NCBI GenBank assembly: GCA_002440065.1
Contig: DJRK01000029.1
Coordinates: 1-30,129 of the forward strand
Reading direction: 5' to 3'
Source: Atopobium sp. UBA6362
Lineage (GTDB): Bacteria; Actinomycetota; Coriobacteriia; Coriobacteriales; Atopobiaceae
Length of the DNA stretch: 30,129 nucleotides
The first letter of the stretch is position 1, and every line of letters begins with the position of its first letter. Below the pieces are notes generated by a model. It was not told the DNA's origin. It did not search any database and worked only from the letters and a program-made list of their open reading frames with translations. Both the position numbers and the translations under genes were made by a program. This document shows, one piece after another, positions 1-7,267 of the stretch.

Positions 1-171
1 GAGGTTCACATTTCCTACACAATTGGGCGGGACGCGCGACCGTTCACCGGTTCTTCTTTACCTCTTGCCGTACTTGGTTACCTGGGCATATGGGGTTCTC
101 TTTGCAACGGATGTAGAGGTTTCTTCTTCAGTGGGTAGTAGATATTGGCTGATTCGTCATTCGATAGAGAT

Positions 172-211
172 AACGCGGGCCCAGGGACTGGAGCGTCTCT
201 GGGCCCGCGTT
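172..211 (+). terminator. Strong intergenic hairpin, probable terminator
   Basis: A 13-bp perfect stem (172-184 with 199-211) extends inward by four more pairs (185-188 with 195-198, one of them G-T), leaving a six-base loop. On the plus strand it is followed by TTGGTTT, so it best fits a plus-strand transcript arriving from left of the window. On the minus strand the run-out is only moderately T-rich (TTATCTCTATC), but the hairpin lies 24 bases after the M20 peptidase stop and may also end the ABC-transporter operon. Bases 1-171 show no convincing gene. Confidence 0.75.
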
Positions 212-235
212 TTGGTTTAGATGCTGCCTTGATTG

Positions 236-1606
236 CTAACGACAGGACTTCTCGATGAGGTAGATGAGGAACCTGATGCCTTGTATATAGGATCGGCGCG
301 TGAGGCGCTCATCGGTCCCGTGCACGCCGCGCGCGACCTCCTCGGCATCGGCGACGAAGGGCGAGAACCTCATGCACGTGCCGCACACCCTCTCGTACAT
401 GCGCGAATCGGACGCGCCGAGGAGCAAGGCGGGAACGAGCGGCAGGGGCTCCCCCGTCCGGGGGTCGCGGAAGTAGCGCTGCGCGGCGGAGGTCAGCGCC
501 TCGGCGCCGGCGCCTTCGAAGGTCGACACGGCCGACGGGTCGTTGCAGACGCCCTCGACGAGCTCGACCTCGACCGGGAGATCGGACACGAGCTCGCGAA
601 CCCGCTCGTAGACCGCTCGCACGGACGTGCCCGTGAGGAGGCGGAAGTTTATCGTCGCGGTCATGTCCTGGGGCATGACGTTTGCCTGGGAACTCCCGCC
701 GCAGATCATCGTGGGCGCGCAGGTCGTCGTCACGTAGGGGTAGAGCTCGCGCTCCCCCAGGAGCTCGTGGGGATCCACGTTCTCATCGAGGCCCAACGCG
801 CGGAGCGTCTGGCGCAGAAGGGGCGTGGACTCGCAGCCCCAGTCGGCCTCGGCCACGCGCGCGATCGCGCAGGAGAGCGCAGCGAGCGAGGTCCCGCCGA
901 AGGGGTTGGAGGAGTGGCCGCCCGAGCTCCGGACCGTGAGGCGGACATCGGCATAGCCCTTCTCGGCAAGGAAGACCATGAGGCCGCGGCGGCCCTCGGC
1001 GCCGAACGGCGAGAGGTCGCTCACGAGGTAGCTGCCCTCGTCGATGGAGAACTCGGCGCGAATGCCGCGCTCCTCGAGCAGCTCGCCCATGGCGCGGGCG
1101 CCGGACTGGAGGGTCTCCTCGTCCTGGCCCATGCAGATGATGATGGTCCGCGCGAGGGCGTCCCCACGGGCGAGCACGTACTCGACGGCCTCGAGGTTGC
1201 CCATGAGTTGGTCGCTCATATCGATGGCGCCGCGACCCCAGATGTACTCGTCGTCCACGTGCCCGCTGAAGGCGCCGTGAGTCCAGTCGCCCTCCGTGCC
1301 GGGAACCACGGGCACGACGTCCATGTGGCCCAGGAGCAGCGCCGGGCGCAGCGCCGCGTTGGTTCCGGGGACCGTGAGCATGAGCGAGTGGTCGATCTTC
1401 TCGACGGTCGCGGCCGCGAAGAGCAGCGGGAACGACGCGCGGAAGAAGGACTCGAGCTCGTCGAACGGAGCCCAATCGGTCTCCTCGCGAGACGGGCCGT
1501 CGACGGTCGGGATGGAGAGCTCATGGCCCAGGCGGGCGCAGATGGCCGCCTCGTCGAGGTCGGGGTAGTCGTCTTCGTGGGCAAAGAACTGCCAGGCTTC
1601 GGCCAT
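236..1606 (-). CDS. M20 family metallopeptidase (dipeptidase/deacylase type)
   Basis: This is a 456-residue zinc-dependent amidohydrolase of the M20 family, which hydrolyses dipeptides or N-acyl amino acids in the cytoplasm. Visible family elements are the metal-binding HMD of LLGHMDVVP (H94, D96), the bridging aspartate in GRGAIDMSD (D129), the catalytic and ligand acids in GQDEE (163-164), and a late metal-ligand histidine in the GVHGTDER segment near the C-terminus. The internal region (GGHSSNPFGGTS) fits the dimerisation lid domain. It is the last gene of an amino-acid ABC transporter operon: the ATPase gene stops 16 bases upstream, so the two are probably co-transcribed. The context suggests it processes imported peptides or modified amino acids. 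The exact substrate cannot be read from sequence; carboxypeptidase, dipeptidase or aminoacylase activity are all possible. Confidence 0.9.
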   Translation of the reverse strand: MAEAWQFFAHEDDYPDLDEAAICARLGHELSIPTVDGPSREETDWAPFDELESFFRASFPLLFAAATVEKIDHSLMLTVPGTNAALRPALLLGHMDVVPVVPGTEGDWTHGAFSGHVDDEYIWGRGAIDMSDQLMGNLEAVEYVLARGDALARTIIICMGQDEETLQSGARAMGELLEERGIRAEFSIDEGSYLVSDLSPFGAEGRRGLMVFLAEKGYADVRLTVRSSGGHSSNPFGGTSLAALSCAIARVAEADWGCESTPLLRQTLRALGLDENVDPHELLGERELYPYVTTTCAPTMICGGSSQANVMPQDMTATINFRLLTGTSVRAVYERVRELVSDLPVEVELVEGVCNDPSAVSTFEGAGAEALTSAAQRYFRDPRTGEPLPLVPALLLGASDSRMYERVCGTCMRFSPFVADAEEVARGVHGTDERLTRRSYIQGIRFLIYLIEKSCR

Positions 1607-1622
1607 GGTCTTCTTGCCTCCC

Positions 1623-2405
1623 TTAGGCCTGGGCGGGCGCGGCGTCGGCGGCGCGGGGGTCGTCGAGGTAGCGCGAGAGGAACTCGCGGGTGCGCGGGAG
1701 CTTGGGGTTAGAGAACATCTCGGCCGGGCTCGAGGCCTCGGCGATGACGCCCTTGTCCATGAAGACGACCTTGTCGGACACGTTCTTGGCGAAGGCCATC
1801 TCGTGCGTGACCACGACCATGGTCATGCCGTTCGCGGCCAGGTCGCGCATGACGTTCAGGACCTCGCCCACGATCTCGGGGTCGAGGGCGCTCGTGGGCT
1901 CGTCGAAGAGCATGATCTCGGGCTCCATGCACAGGGCACGGGCGATGGCGACGCGCTGCTTCTGACCACCGGAGAGCTTGACGACGGGCGCCTGGGCGAA
2001 GTCGAGGAGGCCGACCTCCTCGAGGTGCTTGCGGGCGCGCTCCTCGGCCTCGGCCTTGGAGCACTTCTTGAGCGTGACGGGGGCGAGGGTGCAGTTGTCG
2101 ATGACGTTCATGTTGTTGAACAGGTTGAAGCCCTGGAACACCATGCCGATGCTCTCGCGCAGGCGGTTCACGTTCACGTGCTCGGCGGCGAGGTCCTCGC
2201 CGTGGAACCAGACGTGGCCCTCGTCGGGGGTCTCGAGGAGGTTGATGCAACGCAGCAGGGTGGACTTGCCGGAGCCCGACGCGCCGATGATGGTGACGAC
2301 CTCGCCCGGCATGACCTCGAAGTCGACGCCGCGCAGGACGTGGTTTGAGCCGAAGGACTTGTGGATGCCCTCGATGCGGATGACCGGCTCGGAAGCGTTC
2401 GTCAT
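1623..2405 (-). CDS. Amino-acid ABC transporter ATP-binding protein (GlnQ type)
   Basis: This is the 260-residue ATPase of a polar amino-acid importer. It has Walker A GASGSGKST (41-49), Q-loop VFQGFNLF (Q91), signature LSGGQKQR (144-151), Walker B IMLFDEP (164-170), D-loop SALD and switch histidine VTHEM (H201). Length and the motif FQGFNLFNNM are typical of the GlnQ/HisP/ArtP subfamily. It lies 28 bases downstream of the permease gene and 16 bases upstream of the M20 peptidase, consistent with one operon. It would couple ATP hydrolysis to transport through the permease encoded at 2434. The amino acid carried (glutamine, cystine, arginine or other) is not determined. Confidence 0.95.
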   Translation of the reverse strand: MTNASEPVIRIEGIHKSFGSNHVLRGVDFEVMPGEVVTIIGASGSGKSTLLRCINLLETPDEGHVWFHGEDLAAEHVNVNRLRESIGMVFQGFNLFNNMNVIDNCTLAPVTLKKCSKAEAEERARKHLEEVGLLDFAQAPVVKLSGGQKQRVAIARALCMEPEIMLFDEPTSALDPEIVGEVLNVMRDLAANGMTMVVVTHEMAFAKNVSDKVVFMDKGVIAEASSPAEMFSNPKLPRTREFLSRYLDDPRAADAAPAQA

Positions 2406-2433
2406 GTTTTTCTCCTTAACTTCCTGATGTCGG

Positions 2434-3648
2434 TTAATGCTGCTCTTCGGCGCCGGGCTTGGCGGCGGGGACGTCCGAGGTACCGAGGACGGGACCGGGC
2501 TCGGCGGCGTCGAGCTTCTTCGCGAGAAGGCCGAGGAGCTTGGAGGCGACCATGGTCAGGATCAGGTAGACGACCATGGCGACGACGTAGATCTCCATCT
2601 GCTTGTAGTACTTGCCGGCGATGGTCGTGGTCGCGAACATCAGGTCGACGACGCCGATGACCGAGAGTACCGAGGAATCCTTGAGGTTGATGACGAGCTC
2701 GTTGGACAGGGCCGGGATGGAGTTCTTGACGCCCTGCGGGAAGACGACCTTGCTCATGGCCTGCCACTGCGAGAGGCCGAGCGAGCGGGCGGCCTCGGCC
2801 TGGCCGGCGTCGACGGCGCCGATGCCGGAGCGCAGGACCTCCATCATGTAGGCGGTGGAGTTGAGCGAGATGGTCACGAGGCCCGCGACGAACGTGGTCC
2901 ACACGGCGCCGATCTGGCCGGTCGAGAGGCCGAAGCCCTTGAGGACGCTGATGCCGCCGAAGTAGATGAGCAGGCCTTGGATCATCATCGGGGTGCCGCG
3001 GACGATGGTGGAGTAGGCGCGCGCGAAGCCGGAGCCCACGACCTTGAGGAAGCGGACGAAGTCGTTGTCGGAGCGGTCGATCACCTGGATGCGCAGGAAG
3101 ACGAGCAGCAGCGCCAAGAAGAACGCGATGACCGTGCCGAAGAGGGCGAGCAGCACCGTGTTCTGGATGCCGGAGACGAAGACGCTGCGGGTGTTCCAGA
3201 GCATGTAGATGGAGCTCGACCAGAAGTCGGTGGGGTTCGTGTCCGAGGCCACCGCCGCCGAGGCGAGGTCGGCGAAGCCCATGACCCAGCGGTCGAGCAT
3301 GAAGACCACGACGACGGCCCAGACCACGTAGCTGGCGATTCGCTCGGCGCGGCGGGCGGCGGGCTTCGTCAGGGGGGAGGCCTCGGCGTAGTCGCGCCAC
3401 TTCGCGAGCTTGTTCACGAGGGCGACGGCCGAGACGACGAGCCACGCCACGAGGACGTAGTAGAGGACGGACTCGACGACGTAGGACGCGGCGAGGAAGC
3501 TCGACGCGGAGTGGGGCGAGTTGCCCAGCGCGAGGCCGATCAGGGCAAAGGCGCTCGTGCCGAGGAAGACGTAGCGGTGGTCGTCGCAGAAGAACGTGGC
3601 CAGGCGGCCGCGGGACTTCTGGGCAGCGACCTCGGGGGTGGTGCTCAT
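2434..3648 (-). CDS. Amino-acid ABC transporter permease with long N-terminal membrane extension
   Basis: This is a 404-residue inner-membrane permease of the His/Glu/Gln type. The standard core begins near residue 158 (SGIQNTVLLALFGTVIAFFLALLL) and includes RGTPMMIQ (217-224) and the EAA loop DAGQAEAARSLGLS (280-293) that contacts the ATPase. About 150 residues precede this core and contain roughly three more hydrophobic segments (around 25-42, 56-80 and 104-127), longer than the usual 220-residue family member. The C-terminus ends in a hydrophilic tail from about residue 380. The start is an ATG with AGGAGGAACCAC just upstream. The gene follows the binding-protein gene by 117 bases and precedes the ATPase gene by 28 bases. 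Function in polar amino-acid import is secure; substrate is not. Confidence 0.92.
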   Translation of the reverse strand: MSTTPEVAAQKSRGRLATFFCDDHRYVFLGTSAFALIGLALGNSPHSASSFLAASYVVESVLYYVLVAWLVVSAVALVNKLAKWRDYAEASPLTKPAARRAERIASYVVWAVVVVFMLDRWVMGFADLASAAVASDTNPTDFWSSSIYMLWNTRSVFVSGIQNTVLLALFGTVIAFFLALLLVFLRIQVIDRSDNDFVRFLKVVGSGFARAYSTIVRGTPMMIQGLLIYFGGISVLKGFGLSTGQIGAVWTTFVAGLVTISLNSTAYMMEVLRSGIGAVDAGQAEAARSLGLSQWQAMSKVVFPQGVKNSIPALSNELVINLKDSSVLSVIGVVDLMFATTTIAGKYYKQMEIYVVAMVVYLILTMVASKLLGLLAKKLDAAEPGPVLGTSDVPAAKPGAEEQH

Positions 3649-3705
3649 GTGGTTCCTCCTAGTGGTGTGGGGACGGGGCGGTAAGAAAGCCGCGAAGAAT
3701 ACGGC

Positions 3706-3723
3706 AAAAGGCGCCCGCGCGCC
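3706..3723 (-). promoter_or_regulatory. Small GC hairpin with T4 run between binding-protein and permease genes
   Basis: On the minus strand a five-pair stem GGCGC/GCGCC with loop GCGG is followed directly by TTTT. It lies in the 117-base gap after the substrate-binding protein gene. Such short terminator-like hairpins often act as partial terminators or 3' stabilisers that raise binding-protein mRNA over the permease. The stem is short, so this is only suggestive. Confidence 0.4.
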
Positions 3724-3765
3724 AAGATGGCTGCGGACGCCCAGGTAAAGCGGGGTGTGGGGCGC

Positions 3766-4677
3766 TTATGCCGGCTGACGGGCAATGATGGTCTCCCAGG
3801 TGGAGTCGTCCGCGCCCATGCTGGCGATGGCGTCGTTGATCTTCTTCAGGACGTCGTCCTGGCCCTTCTTGAGGCCCACGTTGCAGGAAACCTCGTCCGG
3901 GAAGAGCTGATAGGAGCCGTCGAAGGAGACGGCGACCAGGTCGGGGTTGGCGGCGAGCAGGCCGGCGCGGTTCTCGACGTTGTAGGTGATGGCGTCACAG
4001 GCTCCCTGGTTGACCTGGCTGAGCTGCGAGGGGACGGAGTCGACCGGCGTCATGTGGTTCACGCCGTCGATCTCGTCGATGACGGTGTCGAGCAGGGTGT
4101 CCTTCTGGCCGAGCACGGAGGCGCCGGCGAAATCGGCAAAGGACGTGGCGTTGGCGTAGGAGGAGTCCTTGCGCACGAGCAGGCCGTAGTGACCGATGAA
4201 GTACGGGTCGGAGAAGTCGATGGACTGCTTGCGCTCGTCGGTGGGGGTCATGCCCGCGATGATGACGTCGATCTGGCCGGCGTTCAGGGCCTCGATGAGG
4301 CCGGACCAAGCGAGCTTGACGGCGACGGCCTCGAGGCCGAAGGCCGCGGCGATCTTCTTCGCGACGTAGATGTCGATGCCGTCGGCGTAGGCGCCGTCTA
4401 GGCCGTCGACAGGAATGGTGTCATCGGTGGCCTCCGAGGTCTGCCAGTTGTAGGGTGGGTAGGCGACCTCCATGCCCACGCGCAGCTTGCCGCCCTCGCC
4501 GAAGCTGCTGGAGGAGCTGGACTTGGCGTCGGTCGAGCCGGAGTCCTTGGTCTCGGTAGACGGACCGCAAGCGGTGAGGACCGTCATGCCCCCGATGGTG
4601 AGCGCCGTAAGGCCGGAAAGCTTGAGGAAATCGCGACGCGAGTAGGCGCGACCCTGCGTAGAGGGGGTGTTCTTCAT
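3766..4677 (-). CDS. Amino-acid ABC transporter substrate-binding lipoprotein
   Basis: This is a 303-residue family-3 solute-binding protein. The chosen ATG at 4677 follows GGGAGGAACCATC; a longer frame to 4740 lacks this support. The N-terminus holds a twin-arginine motif SRRDFLKLSG (R14, R15), a hydrophobic stretch and the lipobox LTAC with Cys37, so it is probably exported folded by Tat and then lipid-anchored outside the membrane. After a serine-rich linker comes the typical SBP core (LRVGMEVAYPPYNW, LIEALNAGQIDVIIAGMTPT, ERKQSIDFSDPY). It is the first gene of the operon with the permease, ATPase and M20 peptidase. Substrate is most likely a polar amino acid or small peptide-derived compound. 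Confidence 0.93.
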   Translation of the reverse strand: MKNTPSTQGRAYSRRDFLKLSGLTALTIGGMTVLTACGPSTETKDSGSTDAKSSSSSSFGEGGKLRVGMEVAYPPYNWQTSEATDDTIPVDGLDGAYADGIDIYVAKKIAAAFGLEAVAVKLAWSGLIEALNAGQIDVIIAGMTPTDERKQSIDFSDPYFIGHYGLLVRKDSSYANATSFADFAGASVLGQKDTLLDTVIDEIDGVNHMTPVDSVPSQLSQVNQGACDAITYNVENRAGLLAANPDLVAVSFDGSYQLFPDEVSCNVGLKKGQDDVLKKINDAIASMGADDSTWETIIARQPA

Positions 4678-4727
4678 GATGGTTCCTCCCAAAATTGGTT
4701 CCTTTTCCCCTTTCACACAACGCAACC

Positions 4728-4748
4728 GGAGGGGACCCATTCCCCTCC
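4728..4748 (-). promoter_or_regulatory. Leader hairpin upstream of the ABC-transporter operon
   Basis: A seven-pair inverted repeat, GGAGGGG (4728-4734) and CCCCTCC (4742-4748), lies about 50 bases before the binding-protein start, inside its probable 5' leader. No T-run follows and no known riboswitch consensus is evident. I could not identify a convincing sigma-70 promoter for this operon in the 4749-4913 stretch. Confidence 0.3.
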
Positions 4749-4913
4749 CCCTTGCAACTTAATGCGAGAAAGTTACGCGTGCTGCGCAAGAGCATACACC
4801 CCGCAAGGCGACAGCCGTCTGCAGGGCGTATGGAGAAACAACCATGTAACTGGGGTAACGAGAAGTTCATCGCGAGAAATACGCGGCGGGCGACGGGGCG
4901 TCGCGGGATTTGG

Positions 4914-5208
4914 CGGACACAAAAGTTCGGTTCTGCGTGCCTGATTCGATGTTTTATCTTACGTGCTGAAAGGCTTAACTGGGGAAACACCGTGCGGGGC
5001 CCGCGGCGAGACGCTTGGGCGCCCCTCTCTAGTGGCCAGGGGCCCGATCTGACCACGCAAAACTGGAGAAAAGTTGTCGAGCGGGCGCATGTCCGCGGCA
5101 AAACCGCAGGTCGCCGTGGGCCGAGCCCGCGCTTAACGTGCCGAGGGCAACGCGCCGGGCGCCGAACCCGCCAAAAGGCGGGAAAAGCGTCCGGCGTTCG
5201 GGTTCATC
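4914..5208. repeat. 295-bp intergenic repeat, copy A
   Basis: This stretch aligns without gaps to 11839-12133 over 295 bp at about 89% identity by hand count. It begins CGGACACAAAAGTTCGG and ends GCGTTCGGGTTCATC. The right-hand 106 bases differ at only four positions. Visible structure includes the hairpin CCCGCC-AAAA-GGCGGG (5167-5182), a longer CGCCGG/CCGGCG pairing (5153-5158 with 5191-5196), and an alternative AACCCG/CGGGTT pairing (5165-5170 with 5199-5204). It lies 21 bases past the FAD-oxidoreductase stop and before the binding-protein promoter region, filling most of a 550-base gene-free gap. No terminal inverted repeats or target duplication are evident. It may be a structured RNA or a non-autonomous mobile repeat. 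Confidence 0.85.
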
Positions 5209-5229
5209 GTCGAACTCGACGCGCAGGAC

Positions 5230-6567
5230 TCAGTCCATTAGACCGTGCCCATCAAAAGAAGCGAGGTCGATTCCCGCAGCAAGCGCCCTCGCACAGGCTC
5301 GACCGGCGGAGTCGCCCATGTCGATAGCCGTTTGCTGGATACGGACGCTCGCTTGGACGAGGAAGCTCGTGGAGATGCAGCGGCCCACGGTCAACATGTT
5401 GCGTACAGCCCTGTTCGTAAGGCAGCGATACGGGATCTCGTAGTACTCGCCAGGCTGGTATTTCTCCATATGCACAAGGCCCTTCGTAGCGGAGTGCACA
5501 TCGATGTACCACGTGCCCTTTGCCACCGCATCGTCAAAGCGGGCACGCCGAACATAATCGTCGACGTCGAGGACATACGTGCCCTGGATGCGCCAGCTCT
5601 CGCGAACGCCGAGCATCCCAGCCTCTCGGATGAGATACGCGTGCTCGAAGCCGGGCATGTAGCGCGTGAGGAAGGTCACAAGCCTCCTTACGCGACGGCG
5701 CCCTTCAGTAAGGGCCTCCGAACGGGCCATGGCGGACGCGTTGCTCTTGAGCCCCGGCAGGTGCGGGCAGTTGAACGCCATGCAGTCGGGTTCGGTGGGA
5801 AGCGAGAAGCACTGGTAGTAGACAAGGTCATCTTGCTGCAGAACACCGTCGGCGACCGCCTTCTGGAAAAGCGGCTCGAGCTTGAAGCCCTTTCCCGCGA
5901 CCATGGCCGACTCCCAGAAGTACCCTTGCTTGAGCGGGCTGAACTCGTCTCCGAGGGAGAGACAGTAGTCGCGGTACGCGTCGACATCAATGCCGCCCAT
6001 CTCGAAACGCAGCGAGCTCATCTGATTGTTGCCCTCGTCGTCGCCTGAGACGCAGGGCACGCCAGCGAGGCGCGAGAGCACGGCATCGCCCGTCGCATCG
6101 ACGAATTGCCTCGCGAGGATTGCGCGCGGCCCCTCAACGGTCATGACCTCCAGGGCTTCGATCGCCCCGTCTTCGACGTCTGCCGAGACGAGCGTGGCAT
6201 CGTAGAGCGCCTCTCCGCCCGCCTCGTACAGCATCTGCTCGAGAGCCTCTGAAAACGTCTCGGGCGTAAACCAGATGTAGCCCATGAGGTCAGCGTCCTC
6301 GCGGGTCGTGACCCCGAGGTCGTTGAGCCTCCGCTCTATCTCCCGCAGGTTCGAACCGTGCTCGACGCGCGAGTCCATCATCGGCGTTACCAGCGCATGG
6401 GTCGGAGTGCCGCCCAGGGAGGCAGCCTTCTCTACCACGAGGACGCGGTTTCCCTCGCGCGCCGCGCTGATGGCGGCAGATGCCCCGGCGGTGCCGCCGC
6501 CCACGACGACGGTGTCCCATTCCCCTAAGATGGGGAGATCCCTTGCCCCAAAGCCATACGTTTTCAT
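5230..6567 (-). CDS. FAD-dependent oxidoreductase (FAD_oxidored family)
   Basis: This is a 445-residue flavoprotein. The N-terminal Rossmann motif VVVGGGTAGASAAISAAREG (GGGTAG at 23-28) and the acid-ending strand VLVVEKAASLGG (44-53) bind FAD, and FVDATGDAVLSRLAG is typical of the FAD_oxidored family (PF12831-like). The C-terminal part contains NMLTVGRCISTSFLVQASVRIQ, the usual second FAD contact. The start at 6567 is chosen because GGAGCAAAG precedes it and because the glycine motif then lies at the normal distance; a longer open frame to 6765 overlaps the upstream gene. It is the last gene of the hydantoinase-type operon, 11 bases after the HEXXH-protein stop. Related proteins oxidise or reduce small organic acids or heterocycles; the substrate here is unknown. 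Confidence 0.85.
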   Translation of the reverse strand: MKTYGFGARDLPILGEWDTVVVGGGTAGASAAISAAREGNRVLVVEKAASLGGTPTHALVTPMMDSRVEHGSNLREIERRLNDLGVTTREDADLMGYIWFTPETFSEALEQMLYEAGGEALYDATLVSADVEDGAIEALEVMTVEGPRAILARQFVDATGDAVLSRLAGVPCVSGDDEGNNQMSSLRFEMGGIDVDAYRDYCLSLGDEFSPLKQGYFWESAMVAGKGFKLEPLFQKAVADGVLQQDDLVYYQCFSLPTEPDCMAFNCPHLPGLKSNASAMARSEALTEGRRRVRRLVTFLTRYMPGFEHAYLIREAGMLGVRESWRIQGTYVLDVDDYVRRARFDDAVAKGTWYIDVHSATKGLVHMEKYQPGEYYEIPYRCLTNRAVRNMLTVGRCISTSFLVQASVRIQQTAIDMGDSAGRACARALAAGIDLASFDGHGLMD

Positions 6568-6578
6568 CTTTGCTCCAA

Positions 6579-7265
6579 TCAACGGCATGCGGCGCATGCA
6601 TCGGAATCGGAAAGCATCTCGCGCGCTTTCTCGAGCTCGAATAGGAACGCCTCTTGCGACAAAGAGCCCTCCTCTATAAGCGCCAATGTGTCCACCAGCT
6701 GCGGGCAGATCGGCGACTCGGCCATGCGACGGGCAAAAGCATGGGCCGCGACTTCGCTGGAGCACGCTGGCCGGCGCTCGCGCAGACCGAAGAGCGTGTG
6801 CACGCGCACCCTAGGCACCACATCGGGAGTCATGGGGCCGCGGGAGAACTCAAGCGCGTGATAGAGCTCGTGCGCAAGATGCAGCCGGCAGAGGTCGTCC
6901 TCCGAGCAGCTCACGTCGAAGGCAAGAAGACCACGGCGCTTGGCGGCGACTTCGTCCACGTAGAGCTCGACGGTCCCTCCGGGCACGTCATCGCCAGAAC
7001 GCGTCATCGCGCAGAGATGGAAACCAGCGCGGGAGCCCGGCGAAGGGCCCGGAATGCGTTTCACCAAGTAGCCCAGGTCCGCGAGGGCTTCCGCCGGCTC
7101 TAGGCCCAGAAACTCCGTCGAGCGCCTGCGCCCTGCATCGAGGCAGGCGTCGACGAGCCGCGGCAGGTCGTCCCTCTCCGCGCGGGCAAGGGACGGCTCG
7201 GCCATGACCTGGACGAGCGCGAGCTCGCGCTCGGTGACGCTACGCAATGCGGCGCGAAGGTCCAC
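6579..7265 (-). CDS. Uncharacterised protein with HEXXH zinc-peptidase motif
   Basis: I do not recognise this 228-residue protein as a named family. It holds HLAHELYHALEF with a HEXXH motif (H132, E133, H136), followed about 35 residues later by SEVAAHAFARRM, the ExxAxxFA arrangement seen in ImmA/IrrE-type peptidases. That suggests a zinc-binding, possibly proteolytic fold. It has no signal peptide or membrane segment, and several cysteines including CAAC near the end. The GTG start lies two bases after the HyuA-like stop, and the FAD-oxidoreductase gene starts 11 bases after its stop, so it is tightly placed inside the operon. It could be a maturation or regulatory protease for a neighbour; no function is assigned. 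Confidence 0.7.
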   Translation of the reverse strand: MDLRAALRSVTERELALVQVMAEPSLARAERDDLPRLVDACLDAGRRRSTEFLGLEPAEALADLGYLVKRIPGPSPGSRAGFHLCAMTRSGDDVPGGTVELYVDEVAAKRRGLLAFDVSCSEDDLCRLHLAHELYHALEFSRGPMTPDVVPRVRVHTLFGLRERRPACSSEVAAHAFARRMAESPICPQLVDTLALIEEGSLSQEAFLFELEKAREMLSDSDACAACR

Positions 7266-7267
7266 GC

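Noticed and set aside
38..50. GACCGTTCACCGG here matches 11099-11111 in inverted orientation, near similar TTCCTACA sequences
   Set aside because: A 13-base match is expected by chance within 30 kb, and the surrounding order differs, so it is not convincing as a shared operator.
23..220. Plus-strand 65-codon frame at the left edge
   Set aside because: It runs through the strong terminator hairpin at 172-211, lacks a ribosome site and has no recognisable content.
233..1711. Long plus-strand frames opposite real genes (also 2437-3684, 9348-10877, 11940-13826, 18642-21245, 24949-26589)
   Set aside because: They are antisense frames produced by high GC third positions. Their translations are Gly/Ala/Arg/His/Val-rich without family motifs, while the minus-strand genes have clear catalytic motifs.
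4911..5101. Minus-strand frame within repeat A whose 64 residues resemble the one in repeat B (11835-12026)
   Set aside because: Both start with TTG without a ribosome site. Only about half of the differences fall at third codon positions, and the part of the repeat outside the frame is better conserved than the part inside. It looks like a shadow of a conserved repeat, though a small protein cannot be fully excluded.
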